Assembly: GCA_943354045.1 (NCBI GenBank)
Contig: CALRBF010000001.1
Coordinates: 310,001 to 374,000 of the forward strand
Source of the DNA: Parcubacteria group bacterium
GTDB taxonomy: Bacteria; Patescibacteria; Paceibacteria; SW-4-49-11
Reading direction: 5' to 3'
DNA: 64,000 bases
Shown: one piece after another, positions 32,787 to 41,690 of the stretch
How the letters are laid out: each line of letters opens with the position of its first letter
Position numbering within the stretch: position 1 is the first letter of the stretch
Notes under the pieces: model-generated
Told to the model about the DNA's origin: nothing
Databases searched by the model: none
The model's input: only the letters and a program-made list of their open reading frames with translations
Made by a program: the position numbers and the translations under genes

Positions 32787-33896
32787 ATGAAATTTACCTG
32801 TTTGCAAGAAAATCTTTTAAAGGGATTAAGTATAGCTCGCCAGAGTTCTTCTCGGGCTACAACATTACCCGTTTTACAAACCTTTTTATTACAAGGAGAT
32901 AAGGGATCTCTTACGATTAGTTCTACCAATTTAGAAATTGGAATACGAGTACATATTAGAGGTAAAGAAGAGTCTGAGGGAGCTATATGTATTCCACAGG
33001 ATACATTACTGGCTTATATTCGAAATTTACCTCAAGATAAATTAGATTTAACGGTAATAGATGATAAACTCACTATAGAACAAGGTAAGGATATTACGGC
33101 TGAATTCAAAGGTATTATTGCAGATGAATTTCCACAACTTCCCCAAATAGAAGCAGATAAGCAATTGGTAGTAGGAAGTATAGAGCTCAAGCAAGCTCTA
33201 AAAACAGTATATGGGGCTTTGCCTAAAAATGATTTTCGACCAGAAATATCGGGAGTATATATTGCAAAAAAAGATCAGCAATTGATTTTTGTGGGAACGG
33301 ATGGATTTCGCCTTAGTGAAAAAAGAATTACTCTTTCAAGTCCCGCTGAAGAGAATTTCTCTCTGATTATTCCAAGTAAAACAGTAGCAGAAATTATTCG
33401 AGTATTAGATGCCTTAGAAGAAATAGAAGTTACCCTTCAATTTGGAGCTTCTCAAATACATATTATTGCCGATACAGTTGAGATTATATCAAAATTAATT
33501 GAGGGAAATTTCCCTCAATATGAGGGACTTATTCCTCAAACATTTCAAACTGTTGTGGATGTGGATAGTCAAGAATTAGTACAGGCTATAAAATTAGCTT
33601 CGGTATTTTCTCAGAATACGGTTCATGATGTCAAATTAACTATACAAGATGATAGTACATTGAGTATTAGTTCTTCTGATTCTCAAGTTGGAGCCAATAC
33701 CACCAAATTACCCGTGCATAGTACGGGAGAGACGGGACTTGCTGTTGCCTTTAATTATAATTATCTTTTAGATGGAATACAATTATTTGGTGATAAGCCT
33801 ATACAATTCAATGTTAATGATACTGATTCTCCTGTTATTATCAAAAGTCCCGATATTCCTGATTTCTTTTATCTTATAATGCCAATTCGAGACTAA
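32787..33896 (+). CDS. dnaN: DNA polymerase III beta subunit (sliding clamp)
   Basis: DnaN is the ring clamp tethering the polymerase to DNA. The 369-aa protein has three clamp repeats, with LPVLQTFLLQ early, TDGFRLSEKR in the middle and the C-terminal end PDFFYLIMPIRD. It follows oriC in the usual place and precedes the ComM-like gene by 4 bp. Confidence 0.96.
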   Translation: MKFTCLQENLLKGLSIARQSSSRATTLPVLQTFLLQGDKGSLTISSTNLEIGIRVHIRGKEESEGAICIPQDTLLAYIRNLPQDKLDLTVIDDKLTIEQGKDITAEFKGIIADEFPQLPQIEADKQLVVGSIELKQALKTVYGALPKNDFRPEISGVYIAKKDQQLIFVGTDGFRLSEKRITLSSPAEENFSLIIPSKTVAEIIRVLDALEEIEVTLQFGASQIHIIADTVEIISKLIEGNFPQYEGLIPQTFQTVVDVDSQELVQAIKLASVFSQNTVHDVKLTIQDDSTLSISSSDSQVGANTTKLPVHSTGETGLAVAFNYNYLLDGIQLFGDKPIQFNVNDTDSPVIIKSPDIPDFFYLIMPIRD

Positions 33897-33900
33897 ATAT

Positions 33901-35424
33901 ATGTTATCCCGAGTACAATCAGCAGCAACTCTAGGATTAAATGGACAAAGAATAGAGATTGAAGTTGATATGACTCAGGGTTTACCTGGTATTACTATTG
34001 TGGGATTACCCGATACTGCTGTCAATGAGGCAAAAGAGCGTATTCGCTTAGGTCTTAAAAATAGTGGAATTATTCTTCCCCAAAAACGATTTGTCCTAAA
34101 TTTAGCTCCAGCTGAGGTTAAAAAAATTGGAACAGCTTATGATTTACCCATGGCGGTTGCTATTCTTAAAGCTTTAGAATTAATTCAATTTCCAGAACAG
34201 GATTATATTATTCTTGGGGAAATGGGATTAGATGGTTCAATACGGGGGATACAGGGTATATTACCTATTGCGATATATGCCAAACAACAACATATACCCT
34301 ATATTATTGTTCCTGCTGATAATGCTAAAGAAGCCTCCCTTGTAGAAGGTATTACTATTTTAGCAATTAATCATATACAAGAATTAATTGATCATTTTGA
34401 TATTAAAGTAAATACCCAAATCCAAGCTACTCCTACCTATAATTTTGTGCCTAAGCCCCATATTTCAGATATAGATATGTCTTATATACGGGGACAAAAA
34501 CTTGCCAAGAGAGCCTTAGAAATTGCGGCCGCAGGAGCTCATAATATATTAATGACAGGTCCTCCAGGAGCGGGGAAAACATTATTATCTCGTACCATCC
34601 CCACAATATTACCGATAATGGATCGTGAAGAAGTATTAGAAGTTTCACAATTATATAGTATTGCAGGAAATCTTAATTCAGATAATCCACTCATAATTAG
34701 TAGGCCATTTCGAGCACCACATCATACCGCATCGTCCATTTCTTTAATCGGAGGCGGGAGTTTTCCTAAACCAGGTGAAATTAGTCTTGCTCATCGCGGA
34801 GTGCTCTATATGGATGAATTTCCGGAGTTTCCCCGATTGGTATTAGAAAGTTTACGACAACCATTAGAAGATAGAATTGTGACAATATCCAGGGCACAAG
34901 GATCTCTCACTTTTCCTGCCGACTTTATGCTTATAGCCAGCCAAAATCCTTGCCCTTGTGGCTATCTTACTGATAATGATAGAGAATGTATTTGTTCTCA
35001 GGCCCAAATTGTACGGTATCAGCAAAAAATATCTGGTCCATTACTCGACAGAATAGATATGATTATTCAGGTAGAAAAAGTCAAAACAGAAGAGTTAATT
35101 AAGCCAACTGAAGTATTAGAAGAATCATCGGAATCAATTCGTAATAGAGTAGAAAAAGCTCGCGCAATACAAAGACAACGATTTCAAGATATGGGAATTA
35201 AAACCAATAGTGAGATGAATATAAAACAAATTCAAGAAATTTGTATATTAGATAAAGCTTCACAACATCTTCTCACACAAGCGGTTAGTAAAATGAATTT
35301 ATCCGCCAGAGCCTATAATAGAATTCTCAAATTATCCCGTACTATTGCCGATATCGCCAACTCAGAGAATATTCAAATCACTCATATTGCAGAAGCTTTA
35401 CAATATCGTGAAAAAGTTAATTAA
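33901..35424 (+). CDS. comM: ComM/YifB-family Mg-chelatase-like AAA ATPase
   Basis: The 507-aa protein has an N-terminal Lon-protease-like substrate fold (GLPGITIVGLPDTAVNEAKE), the AAA+ core with GPPGAGKTLLSRTIP and LYMDEFPEFPR, RPFRAPHHTASS and a zinc-like NPCPCGYL..ECIC cluster. In other bacteria ComM is a hexameric helicase for branch migration of incoming DNA during transformation, which fits the type IV pilin gene elsewhere in this window. It is translated directly after dnaN. Confidence 0.9.
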   Translation: MLSRVQSAATLGLNGQRIEIEVDMTQGLPGITIVGLPDTAVNEAKERIRLGLKNSGIILPQKRFVLNLAPAEVKKIGTAYDLPMAVAILKALELIQFPEQDYIILGEMGLDGSIRGIQGILPIAIYAKQQHIPYIIVPADNAKEASLVEGITILAINHIQELIDHFDIKVNTQIQATPTYNFVPKPHISDIDMSYIRGQKLAKRALEIAAAGAHNILMTGPPGAGKTLLSRTIPTILPIMDREEVLEVSQLYSIAGNLNSDNPLIISRPFRAPHHTASSISLIGGGSFPKPGEISLAHRGVLYMDEFPEFPRLVLESLRQPLEDRIVTISRAQGSLTFPADFMLIASQNPCPCGYLTDNDRECICSQAQIVRYQQKISGPLLDRIDMIIQVEKVKTEELIKPTEVLEESSESIRNRVEKARAIQRQRFQDMGIKTNSEMNIKQIQEICILDKASQHLLTQAVSKMNLSARAYNRILKLSRTIADIANSENIQITHIAEALQYREKVN

Positions 35425-35426
35425 AT

Positions 35427-35460
35427 AAAAAAGAGTGAATTTAGACACTCTTTTTTTATT
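35427..35460. terminator. Bidirectional terminator
   Basis: AAAAAAGAGTG and CACTCTTTTTTT are perfect arms. It ends the dnaA-dnaN-comM side and the convergent M23 gene. Confidence 0.9.
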
Positions 35461-35478
35461 TTCTATAAGAAATGTTAA

Positions 35479-36615
35479 TTATCTAGCTAAAGGATTCTTT
35501 GCTCCTCTTACTTCAAAGTGAAGATGACATCCTGTTGAGTTACCAGTTGTTCCCATAGCTCCAATATATTGACCTTTGTTTACAGAATTTCCAACTTGTA
35601 AATCTCTACTGCTAAGATGACCATAAAGAGTGATAACTCCATTGGGATGAGTTATTTTGATATAATTTCCATACCCACCATTCCATCCATTTTGAGAAGT
35701 AGTGACTACACCTTCAGCTGAAGCATAAATAGGTGTTCCACAAGAGTTACTAATATCCACACCATTATTAGAGTGAATTCTTCCATAATTGGTTCCTGTG
35801 GTGGGAAAAGCAAAATATCCATCATTACTAGAAAGACTAGCTGATTGTACATTGGTAGCGGGAGTTGTTTTTTTTGTAGCTACTTTTTTAGGTTGAACTG
35901 GAGCTTCGGTTGGGAAAGGTTTTTCCTCATTAGGAATTACAGCATTAGGAATAATAATCGTATTCCCAAGAGCTAAATTATCTCCAATATTATTATAATT
36001 TCTTATATTTTGCTCTGAAACACTATATTTTGAAGCTAAATCAGCTAAAGATTGTCCTTCTTTTAAAGTAACTTTAATACCATCTTCTGGAAGAATATCT
36101 AAATTAGTATTAATATCAGGAGTTTTCTTTAAGTCTTTAATATCATTTGCAATAGCAACTGTTTCTGATGATATACCAAATTTTTGAGCAATACTATCAA
36201 TGGTATCACCTGGTTGCACAATATATTCTCGTGTTACAGGAGTAGCAGATTCTTTGGTATATCCTTCAGGTGCATTGAGGGCATTAATAATATTAGAGTT
36301 TACAACAGGAATATCAGGATTAGACTCTTCGTCACTAGGAAGTCCAAGTACTCCATTACCTTGAACTACTCCAACGGATCCAAGAGATGCATCAAGAGGT
36401 CCTCCTAAATTAGTATTAGAAAGAAGAGTTGACCCAAGAGGAAGTTTTCCTGCATAGGCTATATTACTGAATACGACTAATCCTACTACAAGAGTAAGAA
36501 TAATCCAACTAATTCTATCTTGGCTATGCCTTGTGGCATTTTTTATGAATCGTGTCACCTGGTTTTTGGATAATTTAAAAACAGACGTACTAATAGGATT
36601 CTTAACTAAATACAA
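35479..36615 (-). CDS. LysM + M23 peptidoglycan peptidase
   Basis: This 378-aa envelope protein has an N-terminal membrane segment (WIILTLVVGLVVFSNIAYAG), two LysM peptidoglycan-binding repeats (YIVQPGDTIDSIAQKFG and VTLKEGQSLADLASKYS), a Lys/Pro linker and a C-terminal M23 domain. M23 enzymes are zinc endopeptidases. GNSTGCHLHFEVR keeps the HxH pair and YGHLSS its His, but the usual HxxxD ligand site reads HSNNGVD, with Asn at the expected His position and a His two residues earlier. The only possible start is the TTG at 36615, since a TGA lies in frame just upstream. Confidence 0.9.
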   Translation of the reverse strand: MYLVKNPISTSVFKLSKNQVTRFIKNATRHSQDRISWIILTLVVGLVVFSNIAYAGKLPLGSTLLSNTNLGGPLDASLGSVGVVQGNGVLGLPSDEESNPDIPVVNSNIINALNAPEGYTKESATPVTREYIVQPGDTIDSIAQKFGISSETVAIANDIKDLKKTPDINTNLDILPEDGIKVTLKEGQSLADLASKYSVSEQNIRNYNNIGDNLALGNTIIIPNAVIPNEEKPFPTEAPVQPKKVATKKTTPATNVQSASLSSNDGYFAFPTTGTNYGRIHSNNGVDISNSCGTPIYASAEGVVTTSQNGWNGGYGNYIKITHPNGVITLYGHLSSRDLQVGNSVNKGQYIGAMGTTGNSTGCHLHFEVRGAKNPLAR

Positions 36616-36816
36616 GGAATTCGAACTTCAAAACGGAATAAACAGACGAATGTTTTGATTCAAAATCAACCTTGTCTAATGATTTTAGATTCAAAAATAG
36701 TATACAATAATTGCTTTAATTTGTCAATAAAAATGCCATAATTTGGCTTATATATTGTATTTTTAATAGTATAAAATTATATATGTGATACAATAAACAG
36801 GAGAATATATAATATT

Positions 36817-37698
36817 ATGTTACAAAAAGAAAATAATCAGCAAAAAAAGTTGTTTCAGGACAAGTCAATAGCAGGAAAATCTAAACAAAGGACTGCTACT
36901 TTATGGCATAAATATAACAAAATATTTGCCATTAGTATCATATTTTTGACCTTATCTTGTATATATATTTTTTTAGACAAAAATATATATACAGAACAAA
37001 ATATTATTGTGAATCACAATTATGATACAGGAGATAACACAGAGTCTCAAGATATAAATCAAACCATAAAAGCAAATAAAGAGATTATAGATAATGATAA
37101 TAACACCAAGTATACCAAATTATTACAAGTCATTGCAGTAATAGATGGGGATACCATAAAAGTAAATGATTTAGGAATAATACGACTCATTGGTATAGAT
37201 ACTCCAGAAACGAAAGATACTCGTAAGCCAATACAATGTTATGGTGAGGAGGCGAGTAATAAGGCAAAAGAATTATTAGATAATCAAGAAGTATATTTAG
37301 AATTTGATTCAGCAAATAGAATAGATAAATATGGAAGAACTCTCGCTTATATATATCGAAAAGATGGATTATTCTATAATGCTGAGATGATAAAACAGGG
37401 TTATGCCAATTCTTATACCAAATTTCCTCATCCTAAACTTGAAGAGTTTAATGAGTATCAAAAAGAGGCTAGAGATAATAATAGAGGATTATGGTCCCCA
37501 AATACCTGTAATGGGGATACAGGTCAGGCTGTAGATGAAAGGTTAAAAGCAGAATTAAATACGCAGAGTAGTAAGTATATTTCGGGATATTGTGATGTAC
37601 TTAATACAAAGGGTATGGGTAATTTTACTCAAAATAATCCCAATTATCGGCTTAGTCGCGATAAAGATAAAGATGGTATTGCTTGTGAAATGAATTGA
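36817..37698 (+). CDS. Secreted thermonuclease with excalibur domain
   Basis: This 293-aa protein has a membrane anchor near residues 38-57, a staphylococcal-nuclease domain (about 105-230) and a C-terminal excalibur calcium-binding motif (SRDKDKDGIACE). The nuclease site shows VIDGDTIKV, RLIGIDTPET and DKYGRTLAYIY, with the catalytic Asp, Arg and Glu positions present. It probably degrades extracellular DNA for nucleotide scavenging. GGAG lies upstream of the ATG. Confidence 0.92.
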   Translation: MLQKENNQQKKLFQDKSIAGKSKQRTATLWHKYNKIFAISIIFLTLSCIYIFLDKNIYTEQNIIVNHNYDTGDNTESQDINQTIKANKEIIDNDNNTKYTKLLQVIAVIDGDTIKVNDLGIIRLIGIDTPETKDTRKPIQCYGEEASNKAKELLDNQEVYLEFDSANRIDKYGRTLAYIYRKDGLFYNAEMIKQGYANSYTKFPHPKLEEFNEYQKEARDNNRGLWSPNTCNGDTGQAVDERLKAELNTQSSKYISGYCDVLNTKGMGNFTQNNPNYRLSRDKDKDGIACEMN

Positions 37699-37700
37699 TT

Positions 37701-37979
37701 TTATGAAAGATTATCAATGGCTTTCGCTAAGATAATATCTTTGTCTGTAATACCTCCAATATCATGTGTACTAAGATAAATTTCTACATAACCCCAACCA
37801 AGATTAATATCAGGGTGATGCCCTTGCTCTTCGGCAAGTATTCCAATTTTATTTACTAAATCTAAAGCTTCTGCAAAAGTATTAAGTTCAAAACGACAAG
37901 ATAATAAATCTTGATTCTCGGATAATCTCCAATTAGAGTTTAACTCTGATAAAACCTCATTTATATTGATATTAGACAT
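37701..37979 (-). CDS. Pterin-4a-carbinolamine dehydratase (PhhB/DCoH) family
   Basis: This 92-aa protein matches the PCD fold: FAEALDLVNKIGILAEEQGHHPDI contains the diagnostic EExxHHP-like histidine pair, followed by WGYVEIYLSTHDIGGIT. Family members recycle tetrahydrobiopterin for aromatic amino acid hydroxylases or serve in molybdopterin-related chemistry. No partner hydroxylase is in the window, so the role here is unclear. It ends 2 bp from the convergent nuclease. Confidence 0.85.
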   Translation of the reverse strand: MSNININEVLSELNSNWRLSENQDLLSCRFELNTFAEALDLVNKIGILAEEQGHHPDINLGWGYVEIYLSTHDIGGITDKDIILAKAIDNLS

Positions 37980-38022
37980 AAGAGTAATAATTATTATATA
38001 TAGTATATCAAAGTATTATATC

Positions 38023-38051
38023 TTTACAAAGAGGGGGAAATAGTGTATTGT
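38023..38051 (+). promoter_or_regulatory. Small-gene-type promoter
   Basis: TTTACA, a 17-bp spacer ending in TAGTG, and TATTGT. Confidence 0.65.
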
Positions 38052-38073
38052 GGTTTAGGTTCTTTTTATTTAC

Positions 38074-38325
38074 ATGACAAGTACCACAAAGACTTTTCCA
38101 GTCCCAGCAGCAAAGCTAATTCCTTGGGAGGGCTATTATATTTACCCAGATGGTAAAGAGGTAAGAATCTACTTTGACCTCTTACCAAATCAAAAAGTTG
38201 ATCTCGATCAGTTTTATGAAGTCAATGAACTCATTGGCACAACTAGCTCGAATAAAATGACTGTTCTTGGGAAGAATATCATTAACTCTAATCCAACACT
38301 AACTCATCTGCCAAAAAGCTATTAA
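38074..38325 (+). CDS. Small protein of a single-gene unit (83 aa)
   Basis: This unrecognised 83-aa soluble protein starts MTSTTKTFPVPAAKLIPWEG and contains YYIYPDGKEVRIYFDLLPNQ. It has a more balanced base composition than its neighbours. The promoter ends 22 bp upstream and a GCCC/GGGC hairpin with a T run follows at 38341. Confidence 0.65.
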   Translation: MTSTTKTFPVPAAKLIPWEGYYIYPDGKEVRIYFDLLPNQKVDLDQFYEVNELIGTTSSNKMTVLGKNIINSNPTLTHLPKSY

Positions 38326-38340
38326 ATATCTTTCTCTTTT

Positions 38341-38372
38341 ACGCCCGTGCTACTAAGCTAAGGGCTTTTTTC
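38341..38372 (+). terminator. Terminator of the 83-aa gene
   Basis: GCCC and GGGC arms with inner GC pairs, followed by TTTTTTCTTTT. Confidence 0.65.
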
Positions 38373-38374
38373 TT

Positions 38375-39565
38375 TTATTTTATTGCCTCTAGCCTAAAAA
38401 TTTGGTCACTTTTATCAGTGGGATTACCTCTCCCATCTTTATTAGAAGTACTAAAATAAATATATCCATCAGGTGAGACGGCTATATCTCGGATTCTACC
38501 TTCAGCTATATTTAATTTTTCATAAGACTTTACTTTTTGTCTAGACTCATCTAAATAAATTACAAATATACCCTCACCTCTAAGACCACCGAATAAAAAG
38601 GTATTTTTGAGACTTGGATATTTATCTTGGGTATAGAATACTCCAGAAGCTGGAGCTACAGCAGGGGTGAATACAAGAAGGGGATCAATAGCCTCAGGAG
38701 TAGAATCGGTATGAGAGACTTTAGGCCAACCATAATCTTTACCAGGGAGAATACGATTGAATTCATCTCCTCCAGCTGCTCCATCGAATAATGAAGGTCC
38801 ATGCTCAGTAGAGAATAAAACTCCAGAAATTGGGTCAAAATCTATACCTTGCGGATTACGATGCCCATAAGAATAGACATAAGAATTGCTAAAAGGATTA
38901 TCCTCTGGAATACTCCCATCTTTATTCATCCTTAGAATTTTACCACCTAGTGAATTAAGATCTTGAGCAATTTCTTTTTTGGTAGCATCTCCGGTAGTTA
39001 TATATAATTTTTGGTCTGGTCCGAATCTTAGTCTTGATCCCGCATGGAATTTGGCGGCTGGAATTTTGTCTAGGAGTATTTTAAACTCTTTAGCTTGATT
39101 ATTGACATCTGTTAGTCTTACTACTTTTACAAACATCTGATTATTCTCCTCATAGGCTAGAGAAGTGTAAATATAAGGTGAGTTGGGATAATCAGGATCC
39201 AGTACCATACCCATCAAACCTTCTTCATTGGTCGAACTAATTTCAGAAAATTTATAAAAATTAGATTGAGGTTGAGAGTTTTTGTAATATAAAATCTCGC
39301 CCGATCTCTGAGCAATATACATACTATTCTCAGTCGGGAAAACAATACTCCAAGGCACATATAGATTAGAGGCTACCGCAATATATGTATAATCTATACT
39401 TTTAGAAATAGTATTACTATCAACTTCTAATTTAGCGCCAGTTTTAATTTGAGGAGATTGTAGAATAGCAGTATAATTAATCAAAAAAATTGCTAGAATA
39501 ATTATAATAATCCCCAAAACCGAGAAAATAATTAGCTTTTTAGATTTTATTTTGGATTTTAGCAT
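38375..39565 (-). CDS. PQQ-dependent sugar dehydrogenase (GSDH) family
   Basis: This 396-aa membrane-anchored (helix near residues 10-30) six-bladed propeller belongs to the glucose/sorbosone dehydrogenase family. Signatures are GSRLRFGPDQKLYITTGD, LGGKILRMNKDG, SYGHRNPQGIDFDP and FSTEHGPS. Such enzymes oxidise aldoses outside the membrane using PQQ. No PQQ synthesis genes are in the window, so the cofactor would be scavenged or the activity changed. Its upstream 45 bp are nearly the same as those of capA. Confidence 0.88.
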   Translation of the reverse strand: MLKSKIKSKKLIIFSVLGIIIIILAIFLINYTAILQSPQIKTGAKLEVDSNTISKSIDYTYIAVASNLYVPWSIVFPTENSMYIAQRSGEILYYKNSQPQSNFYKFSEISSTNEEGLMGMVLDPDYPNSPYIYTSLAYEENNQMFVKVVRLTDVNNQAKEFKILLDKIPAAKFHAGSRLRFGPDQKLYITTGDATKKEIAQDLNSLGGKILRMNKDGSIPEDNPFSNSYVYSYGHRNPQGIDFDPISGVLFSTEHGPSLFDGAAGGDEFNRILPGKDYGWPKVSHTDSTPEAIDPLLVFTPAVAPASGVFYTQDKYPSLKNTFLFGGLRGEGIFVIYLDESRQKVKSYEKLNIAEGRIRDIAVSPDGYIYFSTSNKDGRGNPTDKSDQIFRLEAIK

Positions 39566-39608
39566 ATTTTTATTAATTTACAATTATTCATATTATAACA
39601 TAAACATA
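39563..39608. repeat. Direct repeat flanking capA (left)
   Basis: TATTTTTATTAATTTACAAT and TTCATATTATAACAT recur almost unchanged at 40744-40790. Each copy sits just upstream of a minus-strand gene start and probably contains its promoter. Confidence 0.75.
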
Positions 39609-39612
39609 TATA

Positions 39613-40746
39613 TTATCTATTTAAATCAAAAGAACCTGATTTTATCTGGGTTTTTATCTCCTCAGAGACAGTAGAATTATTAGCTATATTGGATAATATT
39701 GTTTCACGACCAGAATTAGATAAAATATAGGGAATTAGATTTCTAGATTCTAAGGTTATAATTTCATAATTTATATTTTCATTTTCTAGCTTTATATTAA
39801 CAGCAAGTCCTTGTTGAGTATTTTTGGAGAAGGTTTGGTCAAAAATAAAGTTACCTAAAGAATAAAAAATAACTTTATCTTTATATATTTCAATTGGCTG
39901 TATTACGTGGGGATGAGCTCCTAGTACCGCATCAGCACCAGCATCGATGAATTTATATGCTTTATCTTGTTGAGATTTAGAAAAGTTTGTCTTATATTCT
40001 GCCCCCCAATGAGGATAAACAATAATAAAGTCGGTCTTATCACGGATATTTTTAATTTCATTAACAACACTAGTTGTGTCGGGATTAAACAGTTCATGAT
40101 ATCCAATCAGACCAACTTTAAAATTTTCAATAGATTCAATATATGAGAGAGAGGTTTTATTTTTATAGTCACCAAAATATTTTAAATTTTCTTTATCAAG
40201 GAATTCTTTGGTCTGTCTTACTCCTTCAGCTCCAAAATCTAGAGAATGATTATTAGCTAAACTAAAATGTGTAAAACCTAGCTTTTTCAGCTCAGGCACA
40301 ATTTTAGGGTCAAAAGTAAAAGATACATTATTAGGATCTAGTGGTTTAGGATTAAAATTAGTAATACTTCCTTCAAGATTAGCTACAATCATATCTTTAT
40401 CTTTGAGGATTGGTGGTATATTAGCAAATAAAGCAGTAGCTCCATTATTATCTATAAATTTTCGAATATACCGATCCAACATCATATCTCCAAAAGATAA
40501 AATATTAATTGGCTTATCTATTTTATTATCCAACTCTTCAGGTTGGGTATTGGAGTCTTGCGCAGACTTCTTATCTTTTGAATTATCATCTAAAATTATA
40601 TCTGAATTAGATTTTTCCTCTACAGATGAGATAGAATTATTAGCTGTATTATCGATTGGTTTTTGAGAATAATACAAAATAGCAAAAAATAGACTAATTA
40701 TGAAAAATAAGCTAAAAATTAGTAAATATATTTTAGACTTTGACAT
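39613..40746 (-). CDS. CapA-family (PGA_cap) metallophosphatase-like protein
   Basis: This 377-aa protein has an N-terminal membrane anchor, an Asp/Ser/Lys-rich linker and a calcineurin-like CapA domain. The motifs are NILSFGDMMLDRYI, VANLEGSI, LANNHSLDFG and GAHPHVIQPIE followed by FYSLGNFIFDQ. CapA proteins act in poly-gamma-glutamate or other capsule synthesis; the enzymatic role is debated. No capB/capC genes are near. It lies between two near-identical 45-bp repeats. Confidence 0.9.
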   Translation of the reverse strand: MSKSKIYLLIFSLFFIISLFFAILYYSQKPIDNTANNSISSVEEKSNSDIILDDNSKDKKSAQDSNTQPEELDNKIDKPINILSFGDMMLDRYIRKFIDNNGATALFANIPPILKDKDMIVANLEGSITNFNPKPLDPNNVSFTFDPKIVPELKKLGFTHFSLANNHSLDFGAEGVRQTKEFLDKENLKYFGDYKNKTSLSYIESIENFKVGLIGYHELFNPDTTSVVNEIKNIRDKTDFIIVYPHWGAEYKTNFSKSQQDKAYKFIDAGADAVLGAHPHVIQPIEIYKDKVIFYSLGNFIFDQTFSKNTQQGLAVNIKLENENINYEIITLESRNLIPYILSNSGRETILSNIANNSTVSEEIKTQIKSGSFDLNR

Positions 40747-40790
40747 ATTTTTATTAATTTATAATTATTCATATTATAGCATATAAATAG
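40744..40790. repeat. Direct repeat flanking capA (right)
   Basis: Second copy of the 39563-39608 sequence, with about three differences. Confidence 0.75.
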
Positions 40791-40884
40791 AGAAATTATA
40801 TTATACGATAAGTTCTTTTGTAGAGTATGCCTTTCAGTCGCCCCTACGAAATTTGACTTTTCCCTCTACTACAAAAAATAAAAT

Positions 40885-41442
40885 TTACTCAAATTTATCA
40901 AAGGTAAAATATTTTAATTCCCCAAGAGGAATATTATATTTTGACTCAATTATCCATTTAGCATTATTAAATATAGCATTTTGCCAAGTATAACCAATCA
41001 AATTAGTAGCTTTGATTAAGTCTTGTTCCGAGCCAGCTTCAATTTCAAGGTAAGGTGGTATTTGTGGCCAAGTATCAATATCAAAAGCTATATTGTCTAA
41101 GATAAAGGTATGCCTTAGTTTTTGCTGATGTCTAAAAACTTTAAACCCAATATTCTCAAAAAATAATTTTGCCTGACTGTAATTATCAACTGCAAGCTCA
41201 ATCTCAGAAGCTCCATCAACACTTTGAGACCTATATTTTTTATAAGTTATTTTGACATTATCTCCAATTTTTCTTATTCTGATAAACTTATTTTCATTTC
41301 TCCAATCACCATCCCTATCATAAATTATCATCTCATTAATCATAGACTCACCTTTATCTATAGCTCCTAAATCAAGTAAAGTCTGTATTAGGTTTTGTTT
41401 ATCTATTTCTAAAAATCTACATTCTATTTCTAGGTTCAACAT
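40885..41442 (-). CDS. CYTH domain protein (class IV adenylate cyclase/ThTPase-like)
   Basis: This 185-aa protein is a CYTH triphosphate-tunnel enzyme. EIECRF at the N terminus is the ExExR metal-binding signature. KFIRIRKIGDNVKITYKKYR and the late IAFDIDTWPQIPPYLEIEAG supply the basic and acidic tunnel residues. Closest in pattern to class IV adenylate cyclase-like (CyaB) proteins. The substrate could be ATP, thiamine triphosphate or inorganic polyphosphate. Confidence 0.85.
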   Translation of the reverse strand: MLNLEIECRFLEIDKQNLIQTLLDLGAIDKGESMINEMIIYDRDGDWRNENKFIRIRKIGDNVKITYKKYRSQSVDGASEIELAVDNYSQAKLFFENIGFKVFRHQQKLRHTFILDNIAFDIDTWPQIPPYLEIEAGSEQDLIKATNLIGYTWQNAIFNNAKWIIESKYNIPLGELKYFTFDKFE

Positions 41443-41529
41443 AAAGTTTATAAGTTATTTTGCATAGTACAATCTTAGCACAAATCTAATTGAGGTCAAA
41501 TATTAGGGGATTAAAAGAGTTTCTAGATT

Positions 41530-41690
41530 TGTCCTCCTCCGTCCACTCCCGTATAAATACGACAGTGACCACCTCCCCCGAGGGAGGACAGGGATTTTGT
41601 CACTGCCTACCGCAGGCAAGCCTCGCTGGCGAGGGTGGCCGCAGGGCGGGTGTGGACGGGCGACTGTAAGGCCGCCCCTACTAAAAGCTA
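41530..41690. repeat. Cluster of GC-rich palindromic repeats (families B/D)
   Basis: GTCCTCC with ACCTCC and GAGGGAGGAC flank a first hairpin set. Then TGCCTACCGCAGGCA, CCTCGCTGGCGAGG and GCGGGTGTGGAC match 11158-11222 in reverse complement. A GGGCGACTGTAAGGCCGCCC hairpin closes the cluster. It fills the gap before the carbonic-anhydrase-like gene. Confidence 0.7.
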
